A DNA stretch of 64,000 bases from Sympetrum striolatum (GCA_947579665.1 OX388345.1:66703454-66767453); one strand, 5' to 3'. Shown: positions 1-12,908, counted from the stretch's first letter. Translations and numbers: made by a program. Notes: a model not told the origin generated them from the letters alone.

Positions 1-3000
1 ACCAGTTAAGATTCGTCACCACCGGAGCTCCTAAAGCATAGAATTGGCGAAAGAGTCAAAGGCACCGCCATTTTCGACTCCCTAAATTCTTAGGAAAACA
101 TTTCCTTTGTTAACTGTAAACATCTTAAGCATTGCTCCGCAACCATGGGATAACGCTACATGGAAGCTGCCACATTCTGAAGTAGTTGATGCGAACAGCA
201 CACATGTCACCACCCGTTGCTAGGGAGGAATAGTCGAATTTCAAATGTTTTACACAAAGTTAACGTACTTCACTTCGAGTTGACTCTCATGACGAATATT
301 TTGCTCCATTGCTAATATTGGAGAGTCAAACATTAGGAGAATCTTAACGATAGGTCAATATAACTCTGGGATACGATGAAGAGCGTTAAGCTACGGAGGT
401 AATTCGGAAGAAGGGTGTCAGCTGCACATTTTTATACGTAACTACAGACAGTGAACGCCAGAAGTAGCTCACGCAAGTGGCTTTCTTTGAATATTTGTGG
501 TTATAGGGGGAACTTGGAAAATTTCGACAAATATAATTGGTAGTAAGAGAATGGAAGAAAAGCAAGTTACAATGCATTGTATGTACGTCCTTCACTAAGC
601 CGACAATACATCCTCATTATATATTATGCGTTTTTGGCGCTGTTTACGTAGAACAAATGTTCTGGTTATACAGAGGTGAAAATAGTGACTTGGCTGGGAC
701 TTAACTTTGGTATAAGCAGCACACTTTCGTGTGCAAATTCATTTCTTTCATTCCATCAAATGTCCTGGTGTATGATGTCCTATGATTAAATAGGATAGCT
801 TGGAGGAAAAATAAAATCTTTAAACGACACACGCTACAATTAAAAATAAAAACGTATCAAAAAAATAAACAAAAACTTTTAAGATCAGAATTTCAATTGA
901 GTAACAGAAATAAAGACGTAATCAACCCAGAAAGTAAATAAATTGGACTTCCACATCTTCCGAAAAATCTACGAAAAAACCTAACACTCTCTTTCTCAGT
1001 GAGAAATTAAATCCCTGTAGATGAGAAAGCAATCTTAATTTTGGTTGTGGGTCGCATCTGACACAATAATACCCGTTCTCTTTTCGTTTCTAACCTACTG
1101 TACTGTTACCTAGTAACCCAGCCATATTCCATTCCATTTCTTATGCATGGGTGACGATCGAATCCAAATGTAAACAACGGGAGGTCTGTCAATCTGCGTG
1201 CGTTAGCCGGTGTAAACTTTTCCCCACGTGATTGCCGACTTCGCACCCACTTACTGCGTAAAAGGCTAAAATACTTCATCGCGAGCGGTGAAAACGTCTT
1301 CCAGAGGCGGACTCTGCCTATTTGTCGCAGTCATCCAACTCTCTTAGCGCTCGTCCCCTGTTTTGGACGCGTCCATGGCCGTCGATAAACGAGTTTAAAA
1401 CATATGGACTTGTTCCTTTTACCCGCATTCCTTACTCTTCTGCGAACAACTCATTGGTGCAAATGTAGTGGGACTTTTCTCTCGTCAACTTAATGAACGT
1501 AGTTGAAGGGCGAAGGGTTTGTTGCATAACGCGGTTCATTCAGAAGTTTTGAATTAAACACAGCATGACATTTGGGTGCATATGAAATGTTAAATGGATA
1601 CAATTTAATAAGGAGATGCGGCACAAAGAATCTGTGATAGGATCAGCAGCCTTGACATATTCAGTTTTTTACTTTAATGATTTTATTTATTTTAGATATT
1701 TAGCTTGAAGGTTAATTGTTTTTCTTAAACACTGTACGTTGATCCAAGACTTCATAAGAAGTAAAATTAAAACATGTTAATTTGTTGGATGAAATGAAAT
1801 TTATTGCTGCACTCAAAATAAGTTATACAACAGGTAGAATAAATAAGCAGCCTACAGGAGCCATACCGAATTAGATAAAAAAATTAACGAAATATGTTCA
1901 TCTTCTCCAGTAAACTTACTCTTATATTTAAACCATCGGCAACAATTATTCTGCTAAGCATGACCAATTTTGAAATTAAGTATCAAAATAAAAAAAAAAC
2001 ATATCTATAAAAATTAATTAATTCGTTTCATAATCCTTCTTACCAATTATCCTCGCATATACTAAAAAAAGCTTCCATTTTTAAAAATTGCATACTAATT
2101 TAACGGACAACATGCGTAAAGCAGAACCAAAGGGAAAGAGAGGAATAACGTGATCTCAAAGGAAATAATTTATCGTTAAGTACCTAGTTTTCAGCAAGCT
2201 TAAAAACCGAGAGGCGAGTGAATGATATAGGAGGAATCTACCATGGCGATAATTCACTCCTCCTCGCATTGAACTTCTACAAATTACTTTACCAGCGGAT
2301 ATAAATTCGGTGAAAATTATTCAATATTTAATCCCCTGAGATTTCGATTAATTTCTACTTTATCGCAGCGGCAGTTTTCATAAAATAAAATTAAAGAAAA
2401 AATGCGATAATTTAGTAAACTCTGAGATTGAGTGATATTTTACGATGTAATATATTACAAATTCTAAGTCAGATCATCAAAGAATAGGTGACACAATTTA
2501 AAGTATGAGCTCGATTCGAATCAAGCGTTTAATGACAATATTATAAAATAACTGTTGTAAGACTCTTAAATATTCACTCCATAATTTCCCGAGAACCATT
2601 TTTACCGATTAGAGAATTAATTTTAACCGATCAGAGAATTAAGATAGAAATAAACTTGAAAATCAATGGAAAAACTTCTTTTAAATTAAATAAATTTAAC
2701 GCGCTGAAAATTTAAAAATACTACTTGAGATGATTTTTAGTCTCATTGACATGTAATAATATGAGAATGATTTTATCACTATGCACGTGATTCCAATTCA
2801 TCCGTGAGACAGATATATATAAAAACACACGCGAATGAGGTACTTCTCCTATGTAATAAACCAATGGATTGGGAAAAATCCCTGGTGATTATAGTGGTAT
2901 GGTGGGAAACATAAGAGCGACGCCGACCCCATTCCCATGCTGAGTTATAAAAAATACGACTTGAGTAAGCTATTCAATCAAGCAATAAAAGTACATACAA

Positions 3001-3600
3001 TACTAATGCCACCAAATTTATAGCTGTATGTAACTATTCTTCCGTTTGAATAATTTTAAAAAAGATAATATTCTTTACGATTAACAAAATTTTAATATAT
3101 CCAGAGTATAATTTTTGAAACGTTGAAAATGAAAAAAATATTTTGAATAGCGGTTGTTAATACCAAAAATGAATTTTCTTCTAAAATATACAAGAGAAAT
3201 CCACAAAAACTTGCAAATGTTCGAATTAAACCAATTCGAGTAAAAACTTCTCTACCTACACGATTTTATGTTGGCGAAATTTATGGACTAGTCCGACTTT
3301 ATTACGGTAGCGATAGAAAGTTGACTTTCAGTATACGGTAGCAAGAAAGTAAATCTTTTCGGAGTGATTAAAGCTGACAAGATTAGTTATAAAGTTTAAA
3401 TTGGTTCTATGAAAAATTGGTAGTAAATAAACCTTGGTAACTACTGCGGAATATATTTCCGTTGACAAATTTTTCTGTAGTATTTTAAGATTGATGTTTT
3501 CTGCGTCATTCGGATAAAGTCGTCAAGGCAACAGGTTTAAATCTTCGTTAGATTTGTAGCTATTAATACCCTTTTTTTACAACTGTATAATATCTTCACT
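1..3600. other. AT-rich spacer, no gene recognised
   Basis: No ORF here shows a known domain, and stops are frequent in all frames. A higher-GC patch spans about 1131-1400 and contains a CACGTG E-box at 1225-1230. A short tandem duplication with a 22-bp period around 2602-2642 repeats ACCGAT(T/C)AGAGAATTAA. Otherwise only A/T-rich simple sequence is seen. Confidence 0.6.
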
Positions 3601-3731
3601 TGCTCCAAGATAGTTGTGTGGACAGCGCGTTTGCCTTTGGTGAAAGCGGTCCCCGGTTCGATTCCCGGTGGGAGCCAATGTGCGAAATGACCTAAGCTGT
3701 CGAAGCACTTATAATAATACTATTACTACTA
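3601..3731 (+). mobile_element. tRNA-derived SINE
   Basis: Positions 3601-3677 fold like a decayed tRNA. GCTCC near the start pairs with GGAGC near the end, an A-box-like TAGTTGTGTGG is present, and the B box GGTTCGATTCC is perfect. The T stem has one mismatch and no convincing anticodon stem forms. The head is followed by a non-tRNA body and an (ATAAT)-like tail, the layout of a Pol III SINE. The body segment ATGACCTAAGCTGTCGAAGC resembles one at 19776-19795. Confidence 0.65.
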
Positions 3732-4121
3732 TCTTTACTCAGGGGCTGTACTTATTCTTCTCAATAGCTGAAGAACTTTTCTCTCTCTTGCTCTAGTACC
3801 CTAATTGTTAAATCAAACTAAAATCACACTATCGCTTTTTCTAATTCGTGAAAATGAGAATCCAAAACTTTTTCATAAAATTATCACAAAATCGAATAAG
3901 AGCACGTATAATAGTGAAATTGAACAGTCGGTGTGTTCTTCCTGACACAATTCTCTTTGCAACCCATATCTGCTGTGGGATTTATTTGACAGGGGTAAAC
4001 GCCAAAAAGTATTCGAAAAAATCGATCTACGTTGTTCTTTGTTTTTTTCTTGACAAAATCAGAGGCTCAAAAACAAATAAATACAATGTGGACACCATTA
4101 CTGGAGTAACTCAACGTAATG

Positions 4122-4162
4122 AATAACTAACTTTCGTTAATAATAATAACTAACTTTCGTTA
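4122..4162. repeat. Tandem duplication, 23-bp period
   Basis: AATAACTAACTTTCGTTA occurs at 4122-4139 and again without change at 4145-4162. It looks like a recent slippage event. Confidence 0.8.
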
Positions 4163-4595
4163 GAGATCCACCCCTAGAAAATCCCAAGTATAGGAAATTT
4201 ACAAATGCCAATTCCGAGAAGCGATGTAGTTGATTCTTTCCACATTAGAAGGCTTCATAATATAAGCAATTCAAAGCATTTTTTTCTGAGGTTAACAAAA
4301 AAATGTGAAACATTCCAATCTAAATTCCAAAATGTAAATTTATAAAAATAAACAGATTATTAAATTTCATTAGGAATGATCAGTATTAAAATCAAGTGAA
4401 ATCATTTTAAGCGTCATCTTCAACTTGATCCGGCAAGCCGTTTTTCAGTGTGTGGCACGGGGTGCATGCACCATGACTCCGCTTTTTTAATCAATACTTT
4501 CGCATATCGTTCACAGATAAATCAATTTCGAAGCTACTCATTCCAGCATCTATTTCCCAGTTCGTCCACGAAGTATCAAAACGGCTTATATAACA

Positions 4596-4840
4596 AGGAG
4601 GACTATACTTAAAGAGAATGGCCACTCGAATAAAACAATTTAACTAACAATACTCGATGATTTATTGATTTCAAAAATAAAAGCGACACTAGTGAAAATA
4701 AACTGATCGCACTATCAGAAAGGACTAGATAACAGAAAGGACGTATACTTGAGGAGATACAATCAAATCTAACAATTCAACTAATATCATTCATAGATTT
4801 ATTGATACTTCAAATAAAAGAGGAGACTGTACTAAGAAGG
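4596..4840. repeat. Diverged tandem duplication, about 140 bp
   Basis: Two copies begin near 4596 and 4736. Both carry TATACTT followed by GA-rich sequence, then AATTTAACTAA or AATTCAACTAA-like sequence, then GATTTATTGAT. The copies have many substitutions, so the duplication is old. Confidence 0.6.
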
Positions 4841-5049
4841 AGCTGATGTAGATCGAAAAATCAGGAAATGGATTAGAGATTAACGCGAAACATTGTAAGA
4901 GCACCAATGACTTTACATATCAAACAGTATAATGATGCTAATGGAGCTATGTAAGGAAACGGAGCTCCTGGACATTACCCAGGTGCGTTAATGTTACCTA
5001 TAATCCGTACTGTCGATGAGGAATCACGCGTTCTTCTTACAGCCAATGC

Positions 5050-5480
5050 GATCGCTACAAAACTCGCGCGCTCTCCGCAGTCCCGTCAGTGGCGCCTCCA
5101 CGAATGACAACGGAGACATTCAGAGTTAAAAGAGAGTTTAGATGAGAATATGCGGGAGAGTGAATACGTGAGATTGGCTGTGGAGTGAGAGATACGGCAT
5201 TATGAGGGAAGAATATTGAATGCGGCGTGGCGGATGCAGGAGCGCGGCAATGAAAAGGGGGAAAGGAGCCGAGAGACCCATAATGGAGGTTGTCGGCCCC
5301 GGGAAAGGCGGGGGAAGGAGTAAAAGCTCGCACGATAATTGTGAGGTATAATGGGACAGTTGCAGAAATGAACGTGAGCCCAGAGGAAGGCTTATTAGTT
5401 TGAGAGACTGGACGGGTTTCTACCTGGGACTCAAGAGGATGAAGTATATGACCTTTCGGTGGACAAAAGCGTAATTGGGC
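5050..5480. other. Higher-GC patch without a recognised gene
   Basis: A 142-codon frame is open on the minus strand across this patch. It has no recognisable domain, and its composition simply follows the purine-rich plus strand. A pyrimidine-rich AG precedes 5041 on the plus strand, but the frame after it closes within 30 codons. I do not call a gene here. Confidence 0.4.
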
Positions 5481-5489
5481 CAACGATAG

Positions 5490-6215
5490 GAAGGATAATT
5501 GACATAGTATAAGGAAGGGTCATCAATCATGGAACAACATATCGACAACAATCCATAAGAATCAATAAACTAAATCACTTCGTTGCTGAAGATTTTCGAG
5601 CAGAGAAAGCATTCATTCCAGATTAAAATCACTTCGTATTGACTGCACAGAATAAGGCAAGATATATCTTAAATTCGCAATAGAAAAGCAAATGGAAACT
5701 TATTAGTAGTAGTATTAAAACGAAAGGAAACTTTCAGGCAAATATTTCATGGCCGAGGAAAAAATATAGTAATACAATAGGATTATACAATAAGGTAATG
5801 ACAATAAACTAATCTCGTTATTTTGGGAATCGACATTGTATTAGGAAGGGTAATCGATCATTATTTCCTAATGGAACAGTCTATTGACAAGGATCCATAA
5901 GAATCAATCAATAAAATCGTCTCGCATTGACTGCACAGAATTAGGCGACGTATTGTTGAAATCCGTAATAGGAAAGCAAAAGGAAACTTATTAGTAGTGG
6001 CATTAAAACAAAAGCAAACTTTCAGGCGAACCTTTCGGTAAAGAGGAAAAAATAAAGTAATACAATTCGTAATAATCATTTCGTATTGACTGCAGAAAAT
6101 GAAGCGAGATATTTCTTAAATTCGTAATAAAAGAAATAGAAAACTTATTAGTAGTCGAGTAAAAACAAAAGGAAACTTTCGGGCGAACGTTTCACAAAAG
6201 AGGAAAAAGTTGGAT
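5490..6215. repeat. Complex diverged tandem repeat, three partial units
   Basis: A block containing CGTATTGACTGCACAGAAT, then AAACTTATTAGTAGT, then GGAAACTTTC and a GAGGAAAAA end starts at about 5635, 5923 and 6082. A second block (GACAT-GTAT-AGGAAGGGT ... CCATAAGAATCAAT) precedes the first two copies only. The spacing is therefore 288 then 159 bp. No coding potential is evident. Confidence 0.75.
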
Positions 6216-9200
6216 AGAAAGTTTCCTTGTGCTGGTCCAAAGTTATCTCGACAATACCAACAGCTACTGGTGATTCGAAGATAAGATAATTAAGTTAAAT
6301 GCCAAGTCTGAATGACTTCCAATGCTGTGAGATAAGTATTCTAAAATAGGTCATAAGACGTTTGAGCTGAAGTCCAAATACCGCGTATTCATTCAAGATC
6401 ATTGAAGTCCCATTGGGTTCCACATGGAAATGAGGCGCATTCACATTCATAAGATAACAAAATCTAATTATACTTAAATGAAATTATTACAAATAAAAAC
6501 AATAAATCCTTTGTCGTTGTTATCCCTCAAAGAAGTTGTTGATCGTCAGTTAAAGTTTTATAGCGATCATTATGAGGTAGAGATATGAAAATTAAAAAAA
6601 GGAAAAATATTTTTCAAGGGGAGACTTGTAACTTCTTTAATAAATAACTAAGCCGAATAGTTTTTTTAGTTTTAGTTTTTTATCTTTTCCTTCGTCATGG
6701 AATACCATGAAGTCAATCGTCAGTCAGTTGATTTTATAGGTAGGGATATAATGGTTTTTAGGTATTTCTAATTTTTACGTCGTCAATTTGTATGTCGTCA
6801 TAATTATTACGTTCGAGATTAAGTGGCATAGATTTGTCTACCATAACATTAAAAGGAAATATGGTGAGCAGAACAGTTGGTTTCTAAGAAAGAGTAATTA
6901 TGCTAAAAAAGACACGAAATACCATAATGAGGTCAAGCTACAGTTACTATTAAACCGTACTATTAAGCCGTACTATTCAACGCTCTTCTATTACTAACAG
7001 TGCAAGATTCCAACAAGGGAGCAATGAATCAGCTACTGAAATAGGGAAAAACTTCATAAGAAATCAGTGACAGCTTTTGCTTATCATCAACTTGTCAGTA
7101 CAGAATAATATATCTTCTTATTATCACCAAAATCATTTAAGATATTCTTAAATCGCTACTTTCATGAAAAAGATACTTTTCAGTCTCGACCTTGCTTAAA
7201 TAAAGACTTTATTTCGTCTTAGATAATGTATATATAAATGTGTGCAGTCATACATGGATATGCAAATATAAGTAGTCTTTCAGAATGTAAGTACGTTTTC
7301 GAGTTTTTGCATTTTTAAGCCTGCGATGACACGATCCATTTAAGGGGAACGACTATACATCAAACTTAAACGATGATAAACTTTCTGTCTGATCGTCACC
7401 TGCCTTCCCCTTCTCATATTTATTACTTCCTCATACCTTCCATCATCCACTGACCTCCATTCTGCACCATCATCATATCCTAAGCCCTTCTAAGCCTGTT
7501 TACAGCCAACTTTCTCACAGTAAACGCCTCACTATGTGAAAATAGCACATTCTGCTATCTTTATCAGGGAGTTCACAATCAATTTCCTCATCGCTAATGA
7601 AAGTTCCAAGCGTTACTGCTCGCGTAATTGTTAAAGGATCTCAACTCAATAATTTTCAGATATGTATGAGCGATTGTTATAAATGTTACTCGGTGAAAAG
7701 ATATGTTAATTCACTCAGCGCACTTGAGAATCCAAATACAAACTTTTCTTTGCAAATAAAAACTTCTCATAACACTTCACTTAAGGCTAGTATCTGCTGG
7801 ATGACTTTTAAACAAGATATCCAATCGTCAACAACTACGATAATAAGAACATTGTCACCATAGTATTGGCGTGATGAAACACTTAACCTCAAACTACATT
7901 AAATGGCATTCGTTTCTTGAATCTATTATGATATGAATATGTAAAACCCTCTTTTAAATGGCCAAATTAACTCACACCTAGTCAAAGGTTTGAACGAATA
8001 TCTTTTGTTTGTAAATATAAAAGTAAACGAGAGAATTGTGACCAGTGCCGGATGGATATATATTTATAACAAAAAAAATGAATATGGTAATTTTGTACAT
8101 ATTTCATCTGTAAGGAGTAGCGAAATCTGAAATTATCTTATGCTGACCTTCGGTGTCTTTACAATGTTTCAGTTTTCGCTATACGGCTCCGAATGTTAGA
8201 AAAAGATAAACCATAATTCTCTCCTAAATCAAGCAACGCTTACCATAAATATCATCAAAACAATGGTTAAAACTTAACTTAAATTGCTCACCAATGCCCA
8301 AGAATATATGGAGCAACTCTGCTTATTCGATTGACGCTATCATGAAATGCTGTTAATGAAAAGAATTTATAATTAAAAGCCTTCCGTAAACAACTCTTTT
8401 TCTGGGCGCCTAAAAACATTTTGGCCTCAGCTTGGGATACCGGAAATACGTACGAGCTGAGAAAAGGCCACTACATCCGGCGCAACCGAACAACCTGCTC
8501 ATTTTGTTAATCAAAATAAAACTCGCAGCCAACTCTCCCAAAGTCATTAAGAAATATTGCAGGGGCTGTGCGTTCTTCGCATTTCTGGATCGACATTTCT
8601 GGGTATGTATTAAATGCAAATATTTTGCAAACTATATACGCCAATATATTTATAAGATACGTAATAACATGAAGCATTTAGAAGCTCTCTAAATTATAGC
8701 CTTACATACCTTTTTGATACCAAGGGAAATGGATAGGGACCAACCAATCATCTTTATTAGCGATCAAAGGCATAATTTAAATATTATTCGGTTATTAGAT
8801 GAACATATTGTTCGGAGAAAGAAGAATAATTGTGAACATAACCAAAATTTCGGTCTTGTTCCAAATAATTGAGGATTAGAATGAAATTATACCGTGAAGA
8901 TACTCGTATATATAGTTCTCAAAATTTATCCGAAAATATTACGCTGCACCAACGAACTAAGCAAATGCCGGGACCTGTCATTTATATATCTAAATCAGAT
9001 AACCTCCGGACATAGATAAAAAAAAACAAAAAAATCATTAAAAATTAAAATAAATAAAATAAAAAATATAATATAAATGCCCTGAGGTCGGTGGTTTTGC
9101 TCATGTTTTGGCTTCGGATGGATATTGCATCCGCAAACAAATCTGACGATTATCCATAGATTTTATTATAGAAATAAAAAATAGCGCTGCCAAGAATTGA

Positions 9201-9320
9201 TTTCGAATTACGACATTGATTCATTACTTATGCTGCACTCAATGAAATATAAATATAATTGATCTGGTACATACATACATACAAGAAATGAGAATTAAGA
9301 GGTTCCCCACGTAATTATCG
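6216..9320. other. AT-rich spacer, no gene recognised
   Basis: Only short unrelated ORFs occur. A pyrimidine-rich stretch at 7390-7520 might be a decayed retroposon on the minus strand, but no protein motif could be read in it. The remainder is low-complexity A/T sequence. Confidence 0.5.
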
Positions 9321-9392
9321 TCCGGTATTGTCTAGTGGTTAGGATACCCGGCTCTCACCCGGGAGGCCCGGGTTCGATTCCCGGTACCGGAA
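9321..9392 (+). tRNA. tRNA-Glu (anticodon CTC)
   Basis: An intact 72-nt nuclear tRNA gene that decodes GAG. The acceptor stem TCCGGTA pairs fully with TACCGGA, and the discriminator base is A. The D-arm region reads GTCTAGTGGTTAGGAT and contains the internal A box. The anticodon arm is CCCGG-CTCTCAC-CCGGG, giving anticodon CTC. The T arm is CCGGG-TTCGATT-CCCGG and contains a perfect B box (GGTTCGATTCC). There is no intron and CCA is not encoded, as expected in eukaryotes. The sequence closely matches the insect tRNA-Glu pattern. It stands alone, with no other tRNA gene within several kilobases. Confidence 0.97.
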
Positions 9393-9396
9393 ATAC

Positions 9397-9402
9397 TTTT
9401 TT
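9397..9402 (+). terminator. RNA polymerase III terminator of tRNA-Glu
   Basis: A run of six T begins four bases after the discriminator base, the normal position and length for Pol III termination. It supports the tRNA being an active gene rather than a SINE head. Confidence 0.85.
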
Positions 9403-9436
9403 CGCGTAATCTGAAAGGAATGATTCAATCTCTACA

Positions 9437-9480
9437 TCTACGTTAATACCCTACAAGCCACCTTTCGGCGAGTGGCTACG
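9437..9480 (+). repeat. 5' part of a dispersed arthropod-type repeat
   Basis: The segment CTACATCTACGTTAATACCC followed by a CAAGCCACCTTTCGGCG-type stretch matches the reverse complement of 35284-35325 at most positions. It therefore appears to be a 5' fragment of the same retroposon family, here on the plus strand. Similarity fades after about 9500. Confidence 0.6.
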
Positions 9481-9499
9481 TTATAAAGATGGTATAAAA

Positions 9500-12400
9500 A
9501 CTAATCTGCCATTCTATTCCCCATTTTTGCAACAAGTTCATAATATCCACTCCAGATAAATTCAACATATTCCTATTTTATTCTTCAAACCACTTCATAT
9601 CCAATATCCACTCCAATAAACGTTTAGTATAAAACAAACAATCATCCCTCAAATGGAATAAATATATGCAACGGCGAAGTCAGGAGATCTCGTCGACCTC
9701 ACATAGTGAATTTAATACGAGTAAATATCAGGAAAACGACTGCTCACCTATTTGACGTAAAAGCAGTTGATTAACTCGCTTATGTCATTTTTATTTCTAC
9801 ACAATTACGAAATCCACGATTCATTCTCCGCTAAAAACAGTGCCCTTACACGAGGTCGACCGGTGGAACTTTTCCTTCCTCGTGTCCTTAGCTATTAGTA
9901 ATCGGGAGTTGCTTGCTACCGTAATCAATGCAGAAGACAGGGACAGTTTGATTCGATTCAGCACTATCGTCGTATTAGGATGAGCAAGTTGCGAGGGGTT
10001 GCAATTCAGGGATTCAAAAACCGCTAATTTTGAGATACCACTAAATAGGTCCATCTCCAGATTCGTAGCATACTGATTTCGAAATTCCTTTTATTAATAG
10101 ATGAACGCAAATATGAAAAACTACTGCGGGTGAGATAGTATATTGATTCATTCGGAATCAGTTCTAAATTATATTTAATCGAATTGTATTACATGTCATC
10201 TTTTCACACATACACTAGAATTAATTCTATTATAGGTATAGATCACGAATGAGAGATGCAATTTCAGAGAAACCCCTTCTTGCCAAAAGCATGCATAAAA
10301 AAGTTATGAATACATTTTTTAGCCTTAATCAAGAAGTGAATCAAGTTCACTTAAATGTATTGTTATGTATAATATATTACACCGATCACCATTTCCTTTC
10401 ATATATGTAGAGTATATTACTATTCATTTTGCCGTAAACATGGGATGGAATAATCTCTATGGGCTAGTAATCCTTACGAAGAGAAGTATTGCGGGTAGAA
10501 TAGTGGGCTACAAAAAAAACTTACCGGTTTGATCCTAACAGAAACATAAAGAAGAACTTTTGATAACTTAGGTTAAAGTTGAAATTAAAGAATTTTTTTT
10601 TAAGACCATAAGAGCTGAGTGCCTTACATGCAATTGGATAGTGGATAATTTTATTCAACTGTATGTATGTTTCATATTACCACCCGAAACTATTATTAAT
10701 ATTAACAATTCCCTAATAATGTTCTCTCTTTGACTTCATGAAGCCGTTTATACTGATACTTCATTCAAATTTTCGCCGCATAGAGACACTAATCTATTAG
10801 AGATTAATGTGCTCAATAATACATGATTAATTTTCAGATTTTAATAAAACCGGATCAAGTTTGGTGTTTTTCATGTAATACCGGTGGTCGCAAGGCTTAG
10901 GGCGGCTGTGAAGCTAAAAACATTGAATTTCTCTTCAGTTTTATGCCGATGCCCTTTATCGCCCGATATATCTTTACAAACATCTCACTTTTCTCAACCA
11001 CAGATCTTCCGTCGTCATTCGATAGAGTTCCTTCTCATTCGCATTCCAAACGCGTGACAGCAACACCATAATGACTCCCGTCTGCGAAGCCCTTTGTCGT
11101 TTTCGCTGTCAATAAAATGCACCCGCCTTAATCGACTACCTCATTCTCTGTTTTACCTTCGACTCATAATGACTTTACAGTTATTCTCGGACAGCAGATT
11201 CATATACCCACTCTCCTCTTTATGAATGAGGCGGCGGGAATTATCAATCTAGGGCGATTTTTCTTATGAATTTTTCGGTTCTTCAAAGAATATGGACTTA
11301 AAAACCAAGAAGATAGAATTAGAAATTAAAATCGAGGATACGTACGATATTTTGTTCCTATCCAGAAAACTTCCGTCCACATTAATGAAAAATGTAAAAA
11401 AAATCTGCAACCTCCCAAGGAATGTGTTCAATGAAACTTTTAAAAAACTTAATACTTCCTCATTGTAGAAATATGTACTCATTAATTGTCACTTATATCA
11501 ATTTATCGGTGATCAGCAAATAATAATGTATATTTTGATATATAGTGATCATTATAATAATATATATTTATCGCTATAAAATACAAATTTTCCTCGATTT
11601 TGCGGGAAATATATCAAAGATTAACTGAAGTTAACGTAATTGAAGAGTTCTGAATATTCTTTCGCAGCAGCGAGCACTGGCACCTACAGTATATTTCCTA
11701 ACAAATCTCAAGAAAGAGGAGTAAACAAGATTAAATTATAATTTATATTAGGTTACAATCTGATATTATATTAAATAATAGGAATCCAGTTAAGAAATTT
11801 GCATACAAATTTAACAGAATATTTCCGAAAATTAATAAGCATAAAAAATTGACCAGCCTAAACCTAAACGAACTACTCCCAACATAATTGGTTACTTCAA
11901 CCTTCTAAAGTTATTCATGGCGAATAGATAGAACTAAATACTCCGGTTTCCATACAATTTCTTCTTTTTAAACCAACGACTAGTTTCAACGCATTAGCAT
12001 CATTCTCAAATCTATTCTTAACAAAATAAAATCTGTATCACGAGACTTTTTTGTAGATTTATTTAATACATCGATTTGATCTCATTTGTTTAAGTTGACC
12101 AAAACGTCAAAATCTACCTTCAAGACAACCTTTTCACAACTAATTTTTTTACAAATTCTACAACAAATTATCTTGAACGCATCAAAATATATACTTAAAC
12201 AATCAAATATAACACCTTACTGTGAATCACAAATATGACAAAGTATACCCTATTTTCGCCTCTCCCAGATGCTTCATTTTCAATGTATTTGCATCAACTC
12301 ACAGGTAGTCCTGTTTAAAATCTTCTTAGCATTTGCATCGGAACGAATATCAGTAAATATCCGATATACCTATAATTTCTTGATTAGTGTTTGCTTCCGT

Positions 12401-12600
12401 ATAAAAACCTACCCAAAAAATTTCCGCGCAAATGAAAACGAAAATATCATTCCGGAATCCACCGGAAGGCATTCTTGCAGATACATGCACATGCTTCCGT
12501 TGAAATCCCTGAAATAAATCCTCTTCTGATAATGGCATCTTCGAGCTTCCCGACTCGACTTATATGGCAAAGGGAATGCGAGATCCCTCAATGCGCGATC
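9500..12600. other. Probable SLC6 intron or 3' flank, no exon recognised
   Basis: This lies downstream of the SLC6 exon in transcription direction. I looked on the minus strand for the expected next exon (a hydrophobic TM1 end followed by a VGQYT-like TM2 motif) and found none by eye. Two mildly CpG-containing patches (9830-10060 and 10980-11240) are unassigned. Confidence 0.45.
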
Positions 12601-12686
12601 GGGCAGAAGGCGATTAAGTTAAGAATCCAACCGGAGATACCAACGGACAATGGAGCGATAAATTAAAGAGAGAAAATTCATTGTCA

Positions 12687-12694
12687 ACTCGCCT
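12687..12694 (-). other. Non-canonical GC splice donor of the SLC6 exon
   Basis: Similarity to SLC6 TM1 stops exactly at AG|GCGAGT on the minus strand (intron begins at 12692). All positions fit the donor consensus except +2, which is C instead of T. Reading on without splicing gives residues unlike SLC6, where a short hydrophobic stretch such as AFLVPY is expected. The only nearby GT (GA|GTTGAC) is a poor donor. A GC-AG intron is the simplest reading; a sequencing error at one base is the alternative. Confidence 0.65.
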
Positions 12695-12883
12695 CCTCCG
12701 CTCTTGTAGCATAGATAGGGGAACCGCCAAACGTTCCCGAGGCCGACGCTGTAGCCGATGCAGGCGAGCACGAACTGCGTCTTGTTGGTCCAGTGCTGCC
12801 TCCTCGGCAGCCGGTACCCGCCGTGACCTCCGACAACGGAAGACGAATAGCTGCTTTCGCTGCAACAGTCGTTGCCCACGGGC
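12693..12883 (-). CDS. SLC6 transporter exon (N-terminal tail and TM1), partial gene
   Basis: This is one internal exon of a sodium:neurotransmitter symporter (SLC6), a plasma-membrane protein that couples uptake of a small organic solute to sodium and usually chloride. It encodes 63 complete residues plus a split codon at each end. The first 29 residues are a Ser/Gly/Cys-rich cytoplasmic tail. The next 34 are transmembrane segment 1, with [20 protein letters not shown] followed by [13 protein letters not shown]. In this family the [10 protein letters not shown] stretch is the unwound middle of TM1 that binds sodium and substrate. The phase-1 end within the GGG codons is where I recall SLC6 genes often being split. 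The CYKSGG ending recalls insect inebriated-type transporters, but the subfamily is not proven. The frame is also open upstream, with ATGs at 12925-12927 and 12973-12975, so this could instead be a first coding exon. No further exon was recognised in the window. Confidence 0.9.
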
Positions 12884-12908
12884 CTGCAGGAAGAAGAACA
12901 CGGTTTAG
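12884..12908 (-). other. Splice acceptor and branch-point candidate of the SLC6 exon
   Basis: On the minus strand the exon is preceded by a pyrimidine tract (TGTTCTTCTTCCTG) ending in CAG at 12886-12884. A CTAAAC branch-point match lies at 12908-12903, about 20 bases upstream. This is a textbook metazoan 3' splice site. The reading frame also runs open through it, so use as coding sequence from an upstream ATG is a less likely alternative. Confidence 0.75.

Noticed and set aside
5041..5130. Possible exon after a TTCTTCTTACAG acceptor
   Set aside because: The best frame closes after fewer than 30 codons, with no donor at the right place and no known motif.
7380..7580. LINE-like minus-strand protein fragment
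   Set aside because: A few residues looked reminiscent of retrotransposon C-termini, but no ordered motif could be read.
9821..10054. 77-codon minus-strand ORF as the next SLC6 exon
   Set aside because: It has no hydrophobic segment and none of the TM2 residues expected after TM1.
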